DNA from: JAUUSJ01 sp964439395 | Lineage (GTDB): Bacteria > Bacillota > Clostridia > Lachnospirales > Lachnospiraceae | Assembly (NCBI GenBank): GCA_964439395.1 | Contig: CAYTNV010000015.1 | Coordinates: forward strand, 13,696 to 77,695 | Length of the DNA stretch: 64,000 bases | Direction: 5' to 3' | In this document: one piece after another, positions 7,219-15,738 of the stretch | How positions within the stretch are numbered: the stretch's first letter is position 1 | How the letters are laid out: each line of letters opens with the position of its first letter | Notes under the pieces: generated by a model | What the model saw: only the letters and a program-made list of their open reading frames with translations | Told to the model about the DNA's origin: nothing | The model's database searches: none | Made by a program: the position numbers and the translations under genes

Positions 7219-9435
7219 ATGGAAAAAGGTAATATGGCAATAGATACATTATTAGTGTATACAGAACAAAGAATAGAAGATGGTCTGGAAATAACTTCTG
7301 AGAGAGAGGTAGAAAAAGTCTCGAAAGAGGGTCTGGAAAAAGCTTTAGAAGGGGCTTTAGGAGAATATTTAGAAGAGGACTTAGACTTAAAAAAAACAAG
7401 GGAGTATATGGAAAAGAGTTTTAGGGACTTTAGTATTGTGAAAGAACTAGGAAGGGGTTCTCGGGGAAAAAATAAGATATATTTGATAAGGAAAAAAGGT
7501 TCCTTTCTGAATGAAAACATAGATTCATCTGATATAGAAGAATATGCATTGAAAAAGATATCCATTATTCGGAAAAAAAAGAATAAAAATGATTGTACGG
7601 AAACGGAATTAGAAAATTATGAAAAAAAGCGTCAAAAAAGAATAGAGCATGTACTTAAATCGGAGCAGAGAAGTATGACTAGTCTGAAGGATTCACAGCA
7701 TGTAGTGAGGATGCTCGGGTATGAACTCTGGGAGTATGAGTATGATGATGAGTTCGGAGTATGTATGTTTGTTCAAATGAAGGTATATGAAACTTTAAAG
7801 GAACAGCTGAGAAAAAGAGAGAAATTTTCAGAAAATGAAATGAAAGAAATCATGAGAGATATTGGCAGGGCATTAGAAGATTGTGAGGCAAGTCAAATTA
7901 TTCACTGCGATATTAAACCGAGTAATATTTTTTATGACAGAGATAGGAAGCGATATTTGCTTGGAGATTTTGGTGCCTCGGTTCATAAAGATGATGCGGA
8001 TATGATAGGATATACGATTTTGTATGCGGCACCAGAGCAATTAAGAAGAGAAAAAGTAGATTTTTATACTGACGTCTATAGTTTTGGATTGACATTGTAT
8101 CAGGTCGCAAATAATAATTCTCATCCTTTTATGAAATATAAAAGGGAAACTTGTGAAGAGAATATTCAGATGCGGTTAGAGCATGATGAAGATTTAGAGT
8201 TTCCAAGAGGAGGTTTAAGTGAAAAAGTTGCGAAGTTATTTATAAAAGCTTGTAAATATGATGAAAATGAGAGATATCAATCCATTACAGAACTTTTAGA
8301 TGCACTCGATGAGATAGATTTTCCTACGGACACAGCTAATATTGAGGAAGAAGAGGATTCTTCTCATCAGATTCCTGGAAAGAATGATATTTCAGATATA
8401 GAGAAAGAGAGGGAAAAAGAAGATTTCTTTTGGAAGTATTTAAATGAAAAGGAAGATTATATTCAAGGAGCAGACTATACAGGGAAATGTGGCGAGAATG
8501 TATTTTTTACTTTTCGAAAATCGACAGGACATTTGAATATATATGGAAATGGTGAAATAGTATCCGTGCATCATTATGCCAGAGAGGAAAGATTTGTAGA
8601 ACAATCAGAGGAGGGAATAGTAGAAAATAGAAAGGAGTTAGACGAGGGAGTCAGTATTATATCAGCATTTGAGGAATTTATAGAGGATATTGTAAAGATT
8701 ACGATTCACGAAAATATAACCAAAATAGATGAAATGGCATTTATCAAATTTCCAAAATTGAAATATGTTTTTATAGGACCAGATATAAAAAGAATACCAT
8801 GTAAATGCTTTATGGGTTGTGAAAAATTAAAAACTGTTTTTTTGCCAGAAGATTTGCTTGAGATAGATGATATGGCTTTTTGGGGCTGTGAGGCTTTAGA
8901 AAAGATAAATTTTCCCCAAAATATGTACAGAATAGGAGTGGCTGCTTTTAAAAAATGTAAAAAATTAACCGTGCTTTCTTTTACTAAAATTGAGGAAATT
9001 GACTGGTTTGCTTTTCAGGAATCTGGTTTAGAGAAAGTGCATCTATGGAATATTAGGAAAATTGGTCGGGAAGCATTTTCAGAGACATTTCGGTTAAAGA
9101 ATGTGTATATCGGTTCCTACTGGATAATAGAGAAAGCTTGTTTTGCAAATTCCTCTATCGTAATTTTAGAAATCGGAAGGAAGGGAGGAGGGTTTGGATA
9201 CAAAATAGAAGATGATATTTTATTATTATGTAAAAATTTAGAGAAAATAAATATGAATATGGAACCAGGATGTAAGACGAAAGCTTTTGAGGCATATAAG
9301 GAAATTTTGAGTGTACATAAGGTATCTGCTTTGAAAAAAATCAGTCAAAAATTTTTAATGAGAATAATCGGTGTTCGTAGGAATCAAAAAAATTATAGTA
9401 AAATTAAAATGGAGTATGAAAAAATATTAAATTAG
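7219..9435 (+). CDS. Ser/Thr protein kinase fused to BspA-type leucine-rich repeats
   Basis: A 738-residue fusion. After a 70-residue acidic, possibly helical N-terminus, a Hanks-type kinase runs from about 71 to 375: glycine loop ELGRGSRG, catalytic loop IIHCDIKPSN (His229-Cys230-Asp231, Lys233; the usual HRD is HCD here), GDFGAS with Asp250, YAAPEQL, and DVYSFGLTLYQ. The HCD form lacks the activation-loop-coupling arginine, as in kinases not controlled by that phosphorylation. From about 415 a GKCGENV...GHLNIYGNGEI module leads into leucine-rich repeats of the BspA/LRR_5 type (about 499-655). I see no membrane segment. It follows the FHA gene by 27 bases and is probably co-transcribed. Substrates are unknown. 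Confidence 0.85.
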   Translation: MEKGNMAIDTLLVYTEQRIEDGLEITSEREVEKVSKEGLEKALEGALGEYLEEDLDLKKTREYMEKSFRDFSIVKELGRGSRGKNKIYLIRKKGSFLNENIDSSDIEEYALKKISIIRKKKNKNDCTETELENYEKKRQKRIEHVLKSEQRSMTSLKDSQHVVRMLGYELWEYEYDDEFGVCMFVQMKVYETLKEQLRKREKFSENEMKEIMRDIGRALEDCEASQIIHCDIKPSNIFYDRDRKRYLLGDFGASVHKDDADMIGYTILYAAPEQLRREKVDFYTDVYSFGLTLYQVANNNSHPFMKYKRETCEENIQMRLEHDEDLEFPRGGLSEKVAKLFIKACKYDENERYQSITELLDALDEIDFPTDTANIEEEEDSSHQIPGKNDISDIEKEREKEDFFWKYLNEKEDYIQGADYTGKCGENVFFTFRKSTGHLNIYGNGEIVSVHHYAREERFVEQSEEGIVENRKELDEGVSIISAFEEFIEDIVKITIHENITKIDEMAFIKFPKLKYVFIGPDIKRIPCKCFMGCEKLKTVFLPEDLLEIDDMAFWGCEALEKINFPQNMYRIGVAAFKKCKKLTVLSFTKIEEIDWFAFQESGLEKVHLWNIRKIGREAFSETFRLKNVYIGSYWIIEKACFANSSIVILEIGRKGGGFGYKIEDDILLLCKNLEKINMNMEPGCKTKAFEAYKEILSVHKVSALKKISQKFLMRIIGVRRNQKNYSKIKMEYEKILN

Positions 9436-9532
9436 GAATCAGCATATTATTTCTCTTATTCGTAAATAAATAGAAAAAATAGTTTCTAAAAATGGAAGTT
9501 TGCGAGAACGATATTGCATATTTAAAATATAA

Positions 9533-9572
9533 TAGAGACAGTAAAAGGAGAAAACTTTTGCTGTCTCTATTT
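9533..9572 (+). terminator. Intrinsic terminator after the kinase-LRR gene
   Basis: TAGAGACAG at 9533-9541 pairs with CTGTCTCTA at 9561-9569, and AAAAG/CTTTT continue the stem inside. The T tail is interrupted, so termination may be partial. About 50 bases upstream lies ATAGTTTCTAAAAA, which is also found at 5279 before the FHA gene. Confidence 0.6.
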
Positions 9573-9749
9573 ATATTCAAGATAAAGGAGATTTAGAGAG
9601 AAAAAATTATATATTGACGATAAAATACCATTGAAACACCGCTGGAAATAGTAATATGAGTTAATTTGAGTATTTTAGGTGATTCATAATTTTGTTTGAA
9701 AACTTTGGATTGTGAAATGGAAGATAAATTCATGTGGGAGGTGGAGAAG

Positions 9750-11099
9750 ATGAAATGTCCATATTGCGATGCACGAATCGAAGACGATAGTAAGTTTTGT
9801 CCAGATTGTAAGAAAAAAATTCCTAGATGTCCTTCATGTGGAAAAGCTTTGCGTTTGGGACAGAGATTTTGCAATAATGATGGAACGCCGATTCCAGAAT
9901 CTGTATATCAAGAGGATTTTTTGTTAGAAGATGAAAAAGAGACAGGAAGTAAAAAAGGAAAGAAGAAAACCAATATCATATTGATGGCGATAATTATAAT
10001 TTTTGGAGTGGTTCTTTGTTTGGGCGGATATTTTTTTTACAAAAATAAATCTCAAACTGGGCAAGATACAATAGAAGATAAGACTACGCAGTCTACAAAA
10101 GACACTACAACGTATGAAAATAAAGAAGTTTCGGAAACAGTTTATAATGACTACTTAACTTCGCTAAAAGAAAATCAAACTTATGACACTGCCCAATACG
10201 CCATCTTGGATATTGACCAAGATAATATACCAGAGTTATTAGTTTATAGTGATTGGAATGATACAGTTTTTGCCTATACATATAGAGACGAAGAGGTAGT
10301 TCAGATTTCCGATTGCCCTGATGCAGGGTTTGGGCATGTTTTAGAATTGCATTATTCATTAAAATACAAAGCTTTAGTTCCATATGACCGTACATCAGGT
10401 ACACATGAGGAGCGTTTCTTCCAGTTGAATGGAACTAGTTTCTCTCATCTATTTTCTGTAGGGTGGGAAGATGAAAAAGCGGCAACGTATACTCGTTATT
10501 ATACGTATCGAGATGATACTTCTTCAAAATCACTTGGCTCTTATATTTATGCAGGAGAAGGATATGACGAAGCAACAGCAGAAAAAAGCAAGCAAGAAGT
10601 ACTGGCTAAATACAACGAGTATGCAGGGGACTTGGAAGTGATTCCATTTTATGCATTAGCAGATTTTTCAGTTGGTGGGTCATCTCATAGGGAGAAAATA
10701 CAAGAAATCAAGGCAATATACGATGATATTGAGGAGAATCTTGATAAAATGACGAAATATGACGAAGAGTATGGAGTGACTTCCTATGTGGATGATACAA
10801 AAAGAATCAGAAAAATTATTGCTCCAGCTGGAAGTTATGATAATTTAAATGATTCGACAGTGGATCAATATAATGCAGAATATTGGTATGAAGACAATAA
10901 TTTAATTTTTGTATTGGTATCCAATGATGAAGACCAATATTATCGATTTTATATGGATGGCTATAAATGCTTCAGATATATTGACTCGGAGGGAAGAGTA
11001 CATGATTACGAGAACGGGGAAGATGGCTTAGAGATATCAGAGGTTGGCAGATTTTGTAGCCTTGGAATGATGGAATTACATTGGCGTGGTATCACTTAA
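9750..11099 (+). CDS. Zinc-ribbon, single-pass membrane protein with DxDxD domain (paralog 2)
   Basis: A 449-residue paralog of the protein at 3935. It has one full zinc ribbon (Cys3, 6, 17, 20) and a second one (Cys27, 30, 41) whose last cysteine is missing, then a charged linker and a membrane segment at about 76-96. The outer domain carries DIDQDN at 154-159 and aligns over its length with the first paralog (SETVYNDYLTSLKE, AQYAILDID, GFGHVLELHYS). The frame is open from 9696, but GGGAGGTGG lies eight bases before ATG 9750 and the ribbon begins there, so 9750 is chosen. The function is unknown; a sensor or envelope role is a guess from topology. Confidence 0.8.
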   Translation: MKCPYCDARIEDDSKFCPDCKKKIPRCPSCGKALRLGQRFCNNDGTPIPESVYQEDFLLEDEKETGSKKGKKKTNIILMAIIIIFGVVLCLGGYFFYKNKSQTGQDTIEDKTTQSTKDTTTYENKEVSETVYNDYLTSLKENQTYDTAQYAILDIDQDNIPELLVYSDWNDTVFAYTYRDEEVVQISDCPDAGFGHVLELHYSLKYKALVPYDRTSGTHEERFFQLNGTSFSHLFSVGWEDEKAATYTRYYTYRDDTSSKSLGSYIYAGEGYDEATAEKSKQEVLAKYNEYAGDLEVIPFYALADFSVGGSSHREKIQEIKAIYDDIEENLDKMTKYDEEYGVTSYVDDTKRIRKIIAPAGSYDNLNDSTVDQYNAEYWYEDNNLIFVLVSNDEDQYYRFYMDGYKCFRYIDSEGRVHDYENGEDGLEISEVGRFCSLGMMELHWRGIT

Positions 11100-11190
11100 A
11101 TAATGGAAATTTAATATTGCAAAGCAAAGAACTAACAAGGTTTGAAGTGTGTATGATTTTCTAAACTGTGGGGAAGAAAGGAAAAGAGAT

Positions 11191-11574
11191 ATGTTAAAGA
11201 TTTATGGTATTGTTTTAGGTATTATTTTTGGATGTTTTGCGATTATGTGTTTGCCAACGCTAGGTATTAATGGCCTTTGGAGAGTTCTCATGTTTGTTGC
11301 CTATGTATGGAATTTGGTTATTTGTTTTATGCTTGCATTTCGCTGTAAAAGACAGTACGGAAAATATTTAATTTATGCATTGGCAGATGGGGCAATTTTA
11401 AAACTTATATCACAGATTATTGTGCTTCAGTACTATGATCAGATAGTGGATACCTCTTCATTATCTGTAATTGTTGTTATTATAACGATTTTCGAAGTAG
11501 TACTATGCTGTTATCTGATGAAAGCAGGAGGAATGATTTTTACTCAGAACAAAAATCACTCTGACAGATTATAA
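11191..11574 (+). CDS. Small four-helix membrane protein (paralog of the next gene's C-terminus)
   Basis: A 127-residue protein made almost wholly of about four hydrophobic helices with a short RCKRQYGKYL loop between them. The frame could start at GTG 11149, but AAAGGA before ATG 11191 and alignment to the paralog support 11191. It matches the C-terminal membrane part of the following gene at many positions (YGIVLGIIFG, KRQYGKYLIYALADGAILK against KQYGKHLLYALAGGAILK) and lacks that gene's zinc ribbons. I do not recognise the family. Tandem duplication is the simplest explanation for the pair. Confidence 0.65.
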   Translation: MLKIYGIVLGIIFGCFAIMCLPTLGINGLWRVLMFVAYVWNLVICFMLAFRCKRQYGKYLIYALADGAILKLISQIIVLQYYDQIVDTSSLSVIVVIITIFEVVLCCYLMKAGGMIFTQNKNHSDRL

Positions 11575-11633
11575 TGGCAACACTGGTTGTCTTGTGAAAT
11601 ATTTATAAGAGTAAAAAACGAGGAGGATTTGAA

Positions 11634-12617
11634 ATGAAAAAATGTATTGTCTGTAAAAAAGAAATACTTCCAAAGGCGATAATATGCCCGTATTGTTCAG
11701 CAAAACAAGAAGAAAATGGCAGTGAACAATTAAAGAAAGATGCAACAAATGGCGAAGAGCAGGGATTAAAAGTAATACAAGAAATACCTGGGGAACTTTT
11801 TGATGTACTGAAAGAGGCAAAAGTAGAAAAAATATCTGATATACCAAAAGAGGTAAAAACAGAAAAAATATCTAATGAATCAAAAGAGGTGACGATAGAA
11901 AAAGCATTTGATATACCAAAAGAAAAAGTAGAGGAAGAAGAAAATAAAACCTCAGATGCAGAAAAAAATCAATTTCCAAAAAGATGCAGTGTTTGTGGAG
12001 AAATATTAAATGATGAGGATAAATTTTGTGCTGGATGTGGTACAAAAGTAAAAACAGAAGAATCTAAGATAGAAAACAAAATAGAAGCTCAAATACGAAA
12101 GATGAAAGGAATTCTAAAGTATTATGGTATTATTTGTGGAGTGATTTTTGCTTTTTTTGCTCTTATCTATCTCCCATGGCTTTTGGCTTATAGTAGTTCA
12201 GCAAAGTTATGTGGTTTTCTTATGATTGTGGCTTGTCTATGGAGTGCATTCATTTCTTTTATGATATCATTTGGTTGCCAAAAACAATATGGAAAGCATT
12301 TGCTTTATGCATTGGCAGGGGGAGCAATTCTGAAAATAATATTACATTTTATTAGGATTTCACCATATAATGTGATGATAACGATATCCTTTGGTTCCAT
12401 CATAAATGTTTTACTGACAGCGGTAGTAGTGGTATTATATTACTATATTATGAAAGTAGAAGAAATGATTTTGATGGAGGATCAAAAACCTGTTAACAGA
12501 TTGTCAAAGAAATACCAGAAGTTTTGCGAGATATTATTAATACGAGAAAAAATTATGCAAACTCTGTCAATAATAATACTACTGCACAGTGTACACCAAG
12601 TACATTACATGAGATGA
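11634..12617 (+). CDS. Double zinc-ribbon membrane protein with probable stop-loss tail
   Basis: A 327-residue protein. Ribbon 1 is Cys4, 7, 18, 21; ribbon 2 is Cys118, 121, 132, 135. Between them lies a Lys/Glu-rich linker with imperfect repeats of the type EKISDIPKEV. Residues about 158-285 hold four membrane helices that match the preceding gene. In that gene the shared part ends at RL followed by TAA; here the same codon is TCA (12504-12506), so translation runs on for about 37 residues into sequence that overlaps the next reading frame and does not look like a natural domain. The stop-loss is therefore probably a local mutation or the result of a deletion joining two genes. Confidence 0.65.
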   Translation: MKKCIVCKKEILPKAIICPYCSAKQEENGSEQLKKDATNGEEQGLKVIQEIPGELFDVLKEAKVEKISDIPKEVKTEKISNESKEVTIEKAFDIPKEKVEEEENKTSDAEKNQFPKRCSVCGEILNDEDKFCAGCGTKVKTEESKIENKIEAQIRKMKGILKYYGIICGVIFAFFALIYLPWLLAYSSSAKLCGFLMIVACLWSAFISFMISFGCQKQYGKHLLYALAGGAILKIILHFIRISPYNVMITISFGSIINVLLTAVVVVLYYYIMKVEEMILMEDQKPVNRLSKKYQKFCEILLIREKIMQTLSIIILLHSVHQVHYMR

Positions 12618-13441
12618 TATCTGGAAGAGTATTTTTGGCACTTTGTATTACATATACCATAAATCTTTTGTATGAAGTGATTGCTGGTTTTTCGTTGTTT
12701 ACATTGCTTACGCATACACTTAGTATCTTAGTCTGTTTTTCAATTTGGCTCATTTATTATCATAGTCGACAAAAGGAACTTTATACGAAAGGAGTTTCTA
12801 TTATTTTAGTTACGACGTATATAAGATTAGGTATTCGAGCATTGGGCGGAATTGTGGTGTTATTCGGAATTTTAGGTCTATCAAGTGGGGTGAATGCTCT
12901 ACTGAAGTGGGCTGAGGCTGATATGCCAGCTGAGGTTTCTATGACTACTGGGGTGCTCGGTGTGGGGCTGTTTATTTTTATAGCTTTGTGGATTTTATAC
13001 TGGTATTCATTAAGTAATATAATTTTGGATACAAAAAAATTTTTTAATGGGGAAAAGAGATATATAAAAGTGGGATGGTATCCGGTGGTTGTACTTGGAT
13101 TAGTTGTTGCTGCAAAGAGTATCTGGTTTGTTATAATTGCATATTTACAATATTTAGCTAATCAGGCAGTAGATACGATTGACCAGTTTGGGGAAGAAAC
13201 GAGTTCAACTCTTCGGGATATATTTCAAACATTTGGACTTGGAGAGTATGCACATGATAAATCTTCCGCTATCATACATGGTGCTACGGATCCAATTACC
13301 AGATGGATTCAAAACACGTTTGGTTTTAGTAAAAATCCTATTTTTATGATAATTGCAATCGCAATTCCAGTACTTGAAATTATAGTATTATTTAAAATAC
13401 GAACGCTTATGCAGGGAAATTTGAATCGCTCATCTAATTAG
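12614..13441 (+). CDS. Multi-pass membrane protein, probably missing its N-terminal zinc ribbon
   Basis: About 275 residues with five or six hydrophobic helices (FLALCITYTINLL, LGGIVVLFGILGL, VGLFIFIALWILYWY, IFMIIAIAIPVLEII). ATG 12614 overlaps the upstream stop by four bases but has no good ribosome site. The same frame is open back to 12497 and reads QIVKEIPEVLRDIINTRK, which resembles the zinc-ribbon linker of the upstream gene (VIQEIPGELFDVL). I infer that this gene once had its own ribbon and linker and that a deletion fused it to its neighbour. It may still be made by translational coupling, or from the TTG at 12524. The function is unknown. Confidence 0.55.
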   Translation: MISGRVFLALCITYTINLLYEVIAGFSLFTLLTHTLSILVCFSIWLIYYHSRQKELYTKGVSIILVTTYIRLGIRALGGIVVLFGILGLSSGVNALLKWAEADMPAEVSMTTGVLGVGLFIFIALWILYWYSLSNIILDTKKFFNGEKRYIKVGWYPVVVLGLVVAAKSIWFVIIAYLQYLANQAVDTIDQFGEETSSTLRDIFQTFGLGEYAHDKSSAIIHGATDPITRWIQNTFGFSKNPIFMIIAIAIPVLEIIVLFKIRTLMQGNLNRSSN

Positions 13442-13472
13442 GAAAGGAATCTTCTTACAAAATACAGAGCAA

Positions 13473-13508
13473 TCGAGACTTTTATGTCTCGACGCCGCCA
13501 TGCGGCAT
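13473..13508. repeat. Two short GC-rich hairpins; left arm of a distant inverted repeat
   Basis: TCGAGAC/GTCTCGA (13473-13492) forms one hairpin and GCCGC-CAT-GCGGC (13494-13506) a second. The 15 bases 13494-13508 recur as an exact reverse complement at 15161-15175, so the gene at 13545 is bracketed by the pair. The GC content is far above the surroundings. Confidence 0.6.
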
Positions 13509-13544
13509 GTTAGTTTAGTTAAAGTATAAAAGTGAGGAAAAGAT

Positions 13545-15035
13545 ATGGAAGAAAAAAAGAAAATATGTCCGTATTGTGGAAAAGAGATACGGGCTAATGC
13601 AATATTTTGTGTGGAATGTGGAAGACGATTAGAACCAATACCAGAGCCACCGAAACCAGACCTGAAACCTCCAAAACCTCCTAAAAATAGCAAAAAAATC
13701 TTCCTTGCAGTTGGAATAATAGGAGCATTGGCAGTAGGTATTGGGGCGGGAATATATCTTTCTAAAAAAAATCCTCCAGGTCCTGGGGTAGACCAAAATT
13801 CATATGGCACGACGAGTGTAGAACCATCTACAACCAGTGCATCTACAGATAGCAAAAAGGCAGTGGATGTGAATTTTCAAAATTTTTATAAAAACAGTAA
13901 GGAGTACGCTATTCTTACTGGAAAGGATGAAAATGGAGAGGAACTGTGGACAGTAAAGACAGAGTCTCATGCAGCAGCCGAGCTTGATAGTTGCGTTCCA
14001 ATTGGTATATATAATGATGGATATTATTATATCGAGGCTGGAGATGTCATAAAACTAGACTTAGAAGAAGGAAAAGAAATATGGAGATGTACGGAGATAA
14101 GTGTGGGAAGTCCTGCAGAGAAGGCGATGGCTTTTGGCGAGGATGGAATGCTCTATCTGAGTGGATGGTATGGTCCAGACTTTGTCGCAATAGATAAAGA
14201 TGGAATACTTCGCCATGTAATCGTTTCGTTCAGTGAAAATGAAGAGTATTTTTGGCCATATAAAATGGACTATAAACAGTCTTATATCGACGTTTATTTT
14301 GAAGGAAATAATGCAGAAGAGAGTGAAGATACGATTGTTCATTTGAATTTAGATGATTATTCTTATTCTGCTACGAGGGGTGGCAAAACAATAAATGTCA
14401 AGGGAAATGGATCTAATGCGACAACAGCAACGGCAACAAATACAAAATCATCCAATGAGATAACTTTAGAGGGGGTTGATGCAAATAATAAACCAGATTA
14501 CAATAATTGCACCTCTCCATCTAATTATAAAAAAGTAGTAATAAAAGAAGGGGAGTTCAGTTTTGGTTATCCAGAAAACTTCTTTAACAAAGTGGAAAAA
14601 GAAGGAGATAATTATACATTCACATCGGAAGGCGCAGTAGCGACATTATGTGTAAAACATGAAAAGGGAAGCGGAGATAAGGTATATGATGTTCAAAATG
14701 CATATAAATTTTTAGAAGGAAAGATAGATATAGAAGATGAAAGATATGCACAAAAAAGGGTGGCGGATAAAGAAAAAGATGGATGGACTCGATGTATATA
14801 TACAGGCTTGTACATAGATGATCCAAATAAATCCGTGTATTTCATCGGAGTTTCAAACGGAGAGGATGTATATACTTTGGAGTTTGAATATTTTGACTCA
14901 GATGTAGATGATTTCTATACTCCAGAGGATTATATGGTTGATTGCCTGTATCGTTTATGTGATCATAGCGGAGCGGATTATGAAATAAGGACGTATGAAC
15001 AATTTTTAAGGGATGATTCAGGGATAAAGAAATAA
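13545..15035 (+). CDS. Zinc-ribbon, single-pass membrane protein with large outer domain
   Basis: A 496-residue protein of the same architecture as the genes at 3935 and 9750 but with a different outer part. Cys8, 11, 22 and 25 form the ribbon, followed by a proline-rich linker (PEPPKPDLKPPKPPK), a membrane helix at about 50-70 and a Ser/Thr-rich spacer. Residues about 110-290 have repeated YYYIEAGDVIKLDLEEGKE-like beta strands that recall a PQQ-type propeller, and the last 170 residues form a separate unrecognised domain. A GAGG site precedes ATG 13545. The flanking 15-bp inverted repeats are unusual. The function is unknown. Confidence 0.75.
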   Translation: MEEKKKICPYCGKEIRANAIFCVECGRRLEPIPEPPKPDLKPPKPPKNSKKIFLAVGIIGALAVGIGAGIYLSKKNPPGPGVDQNSYGTTSVEPSTTSASTDSKKAVDVNFQNFYKNSKEYAILTGKDENGEELWTVKTESHAAAELDSCVPIGIYNDGYYYIEAGDVIKLDLEEGKEIWRCTEISVGSPAEKAMAFGEDGMLYLSGWYGPDFVAIDKDGILRHVIVSFSENEEYFWPYKMDYKQSYIDVYFEGNNAEESEDTIVHLNLDDYSYSATRGGKTINVKGNGSNATTATATNTKSSNEITLEGVDANNKPDYNNCTSPSNYKKVVIKEGEFSFGYPENFFNKVEKEGDNYTFTSEGAVATLCVKHEKGSGDKVYDVQNAYKFLEGKIDIEDERYAQKRVADKEKDGWTRCIYTGLYIDDPNKSVYFIGVSNGEDVYTLEFEYFDSDVDDFYTPEDYMVDCLYRLCDHSGADYEIRTYEQFLRDDSGIKK

Positions 15036-15160
15036 TTTTGCGATTATCTAACAAGATGGAGTTATTAGGGTGATGGAAGAGGGAAAGATAATGACTGCAA
15101 AAAAAATAAGGCAAGAAAAAATGAAAAAAAGAAGTAAAAAGAGAAAGCGTACTAACCGAT

Positions 15161-15175
15161 ATGCCGCATGGCGGC
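15161..15175. repeat. Right arm of the 15-bp inverted repeat
   Basis: ATGCCGCATGGCGGC is the exact reverse complement of 13494-13508. It lies next to a degraded copy of the start of the secreted-protein gene found at 15739. Confidence 0.65.
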
Positions 15176-15274
15176 ACCATAGGGTATGAAATATTGAGTA
15201 TGTTTATCGATGGAAATGAAATACTTAAAATTTACAAATATACAGAAGATTTTAAGGTGTATGAAAAAAATTAA
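15161..15274 (+). pseudogene. Small ORF remnant upstream of the first 70-residue gene
   Basis: A 37-residue frame ending in GYEILSMFIDGNEILKIYKY and a charged tail. The last 30 residues match, with a few changes, the end of a 50-residue frame at 16718, which precedes the second 70-residue gene. The frame runs through the GC-rich repeat arm, so its N-terminal part is probably foreign. Either a real small protein travels with the 70-residue gene, or both are copies of one decayed gene end. Confidence 0.35.
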
Positions 15275-15516
15275 AATATTGTAATTGAAGGAGGAAAAGA
15301 TAAATGAAATTAGTGAATGGTTCGGAAGAATATTGGGAATATTTAAGAATTGCCGAGGGTATTTATGATGATTTTTGTGTAGCTAGAACTACTGATGAAC
15401 GTAGAGCTCACAAGAAACGTGGAGATAAACTTAAAGCAATGTTGGTAAGTGAATATGGCTATAAAGATGAAAGTGTAAAGAGTATTGCAGATAGATATTT
15501 AGATCTTCGAGCGTGA
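15182..15516 (+). repeat. 335-bp direct repeat, copy A
   Basis: This unit recurs at 16778-17112 with a constant offset of 1596 bases. The 120 bases upstream of the small gene are almost identical in the two copies, including the ribosome site; the coding part is more diverged. The secreted-protein gene lies between the copies. Confidence 0.85.
15304..15516 (+). CDS. Small conserved protein, 70 residues (copy A)
   Basis: A hydrophilic protein beginning MKLVNGSEEYWEYL, with a basic middle (DERRAHKKRGDKLK) and ending ISEYGY-like and DRYLDLR, probably all helical. An AAGGAGG site sits ten bases before the ATG. It is duplicated at 16900 with about 80 percent identity by eye, and conservation of the reading frame in both copies supports real coding. 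I do not recognise the family. It lies at the end of a 335-bp direct repeat unit. Confidence 0.7.
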   Translation: MKLVNGSEEYWEYLRIAEGIYDDFCVARTTDERRAHKKRGDKLKAMLVSEYGYKDESVKSIADRYLDLRA

Positions 15517-15738
15517 ATATTTTAGCTGTTGGTATATCGTTTCGTCTGGCTCTGCTGTTTACATTGATCTACCATTTTTTACGCAACTACTGTTTACACA
15601 CTCTCGGTGAGCATGGGGAACGTGGGATAGCGTTCCCACACCGCCTTTTTGGCTTGAATTGGTTTGTTAAGGTGTACTTTCTCCTTTGTTGTCCGAAGAC
15701 AGCGAAGAAAGAAATTTATTATACGAGGAGGGAAAAGA

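Noticed and set aside
9528..9533. TATAAT after the kinase gene as a promoter
   Set aside because: It overlaps the base of the terminator stem and lacks a -35 element at the right distance.
12494..12613. Programmed frameshift joining the zinc-ribbon gene to the next membrane gene
   Set aside because: There is no slippery sequence; a stop-loss or deletion explains the overlap more simply.
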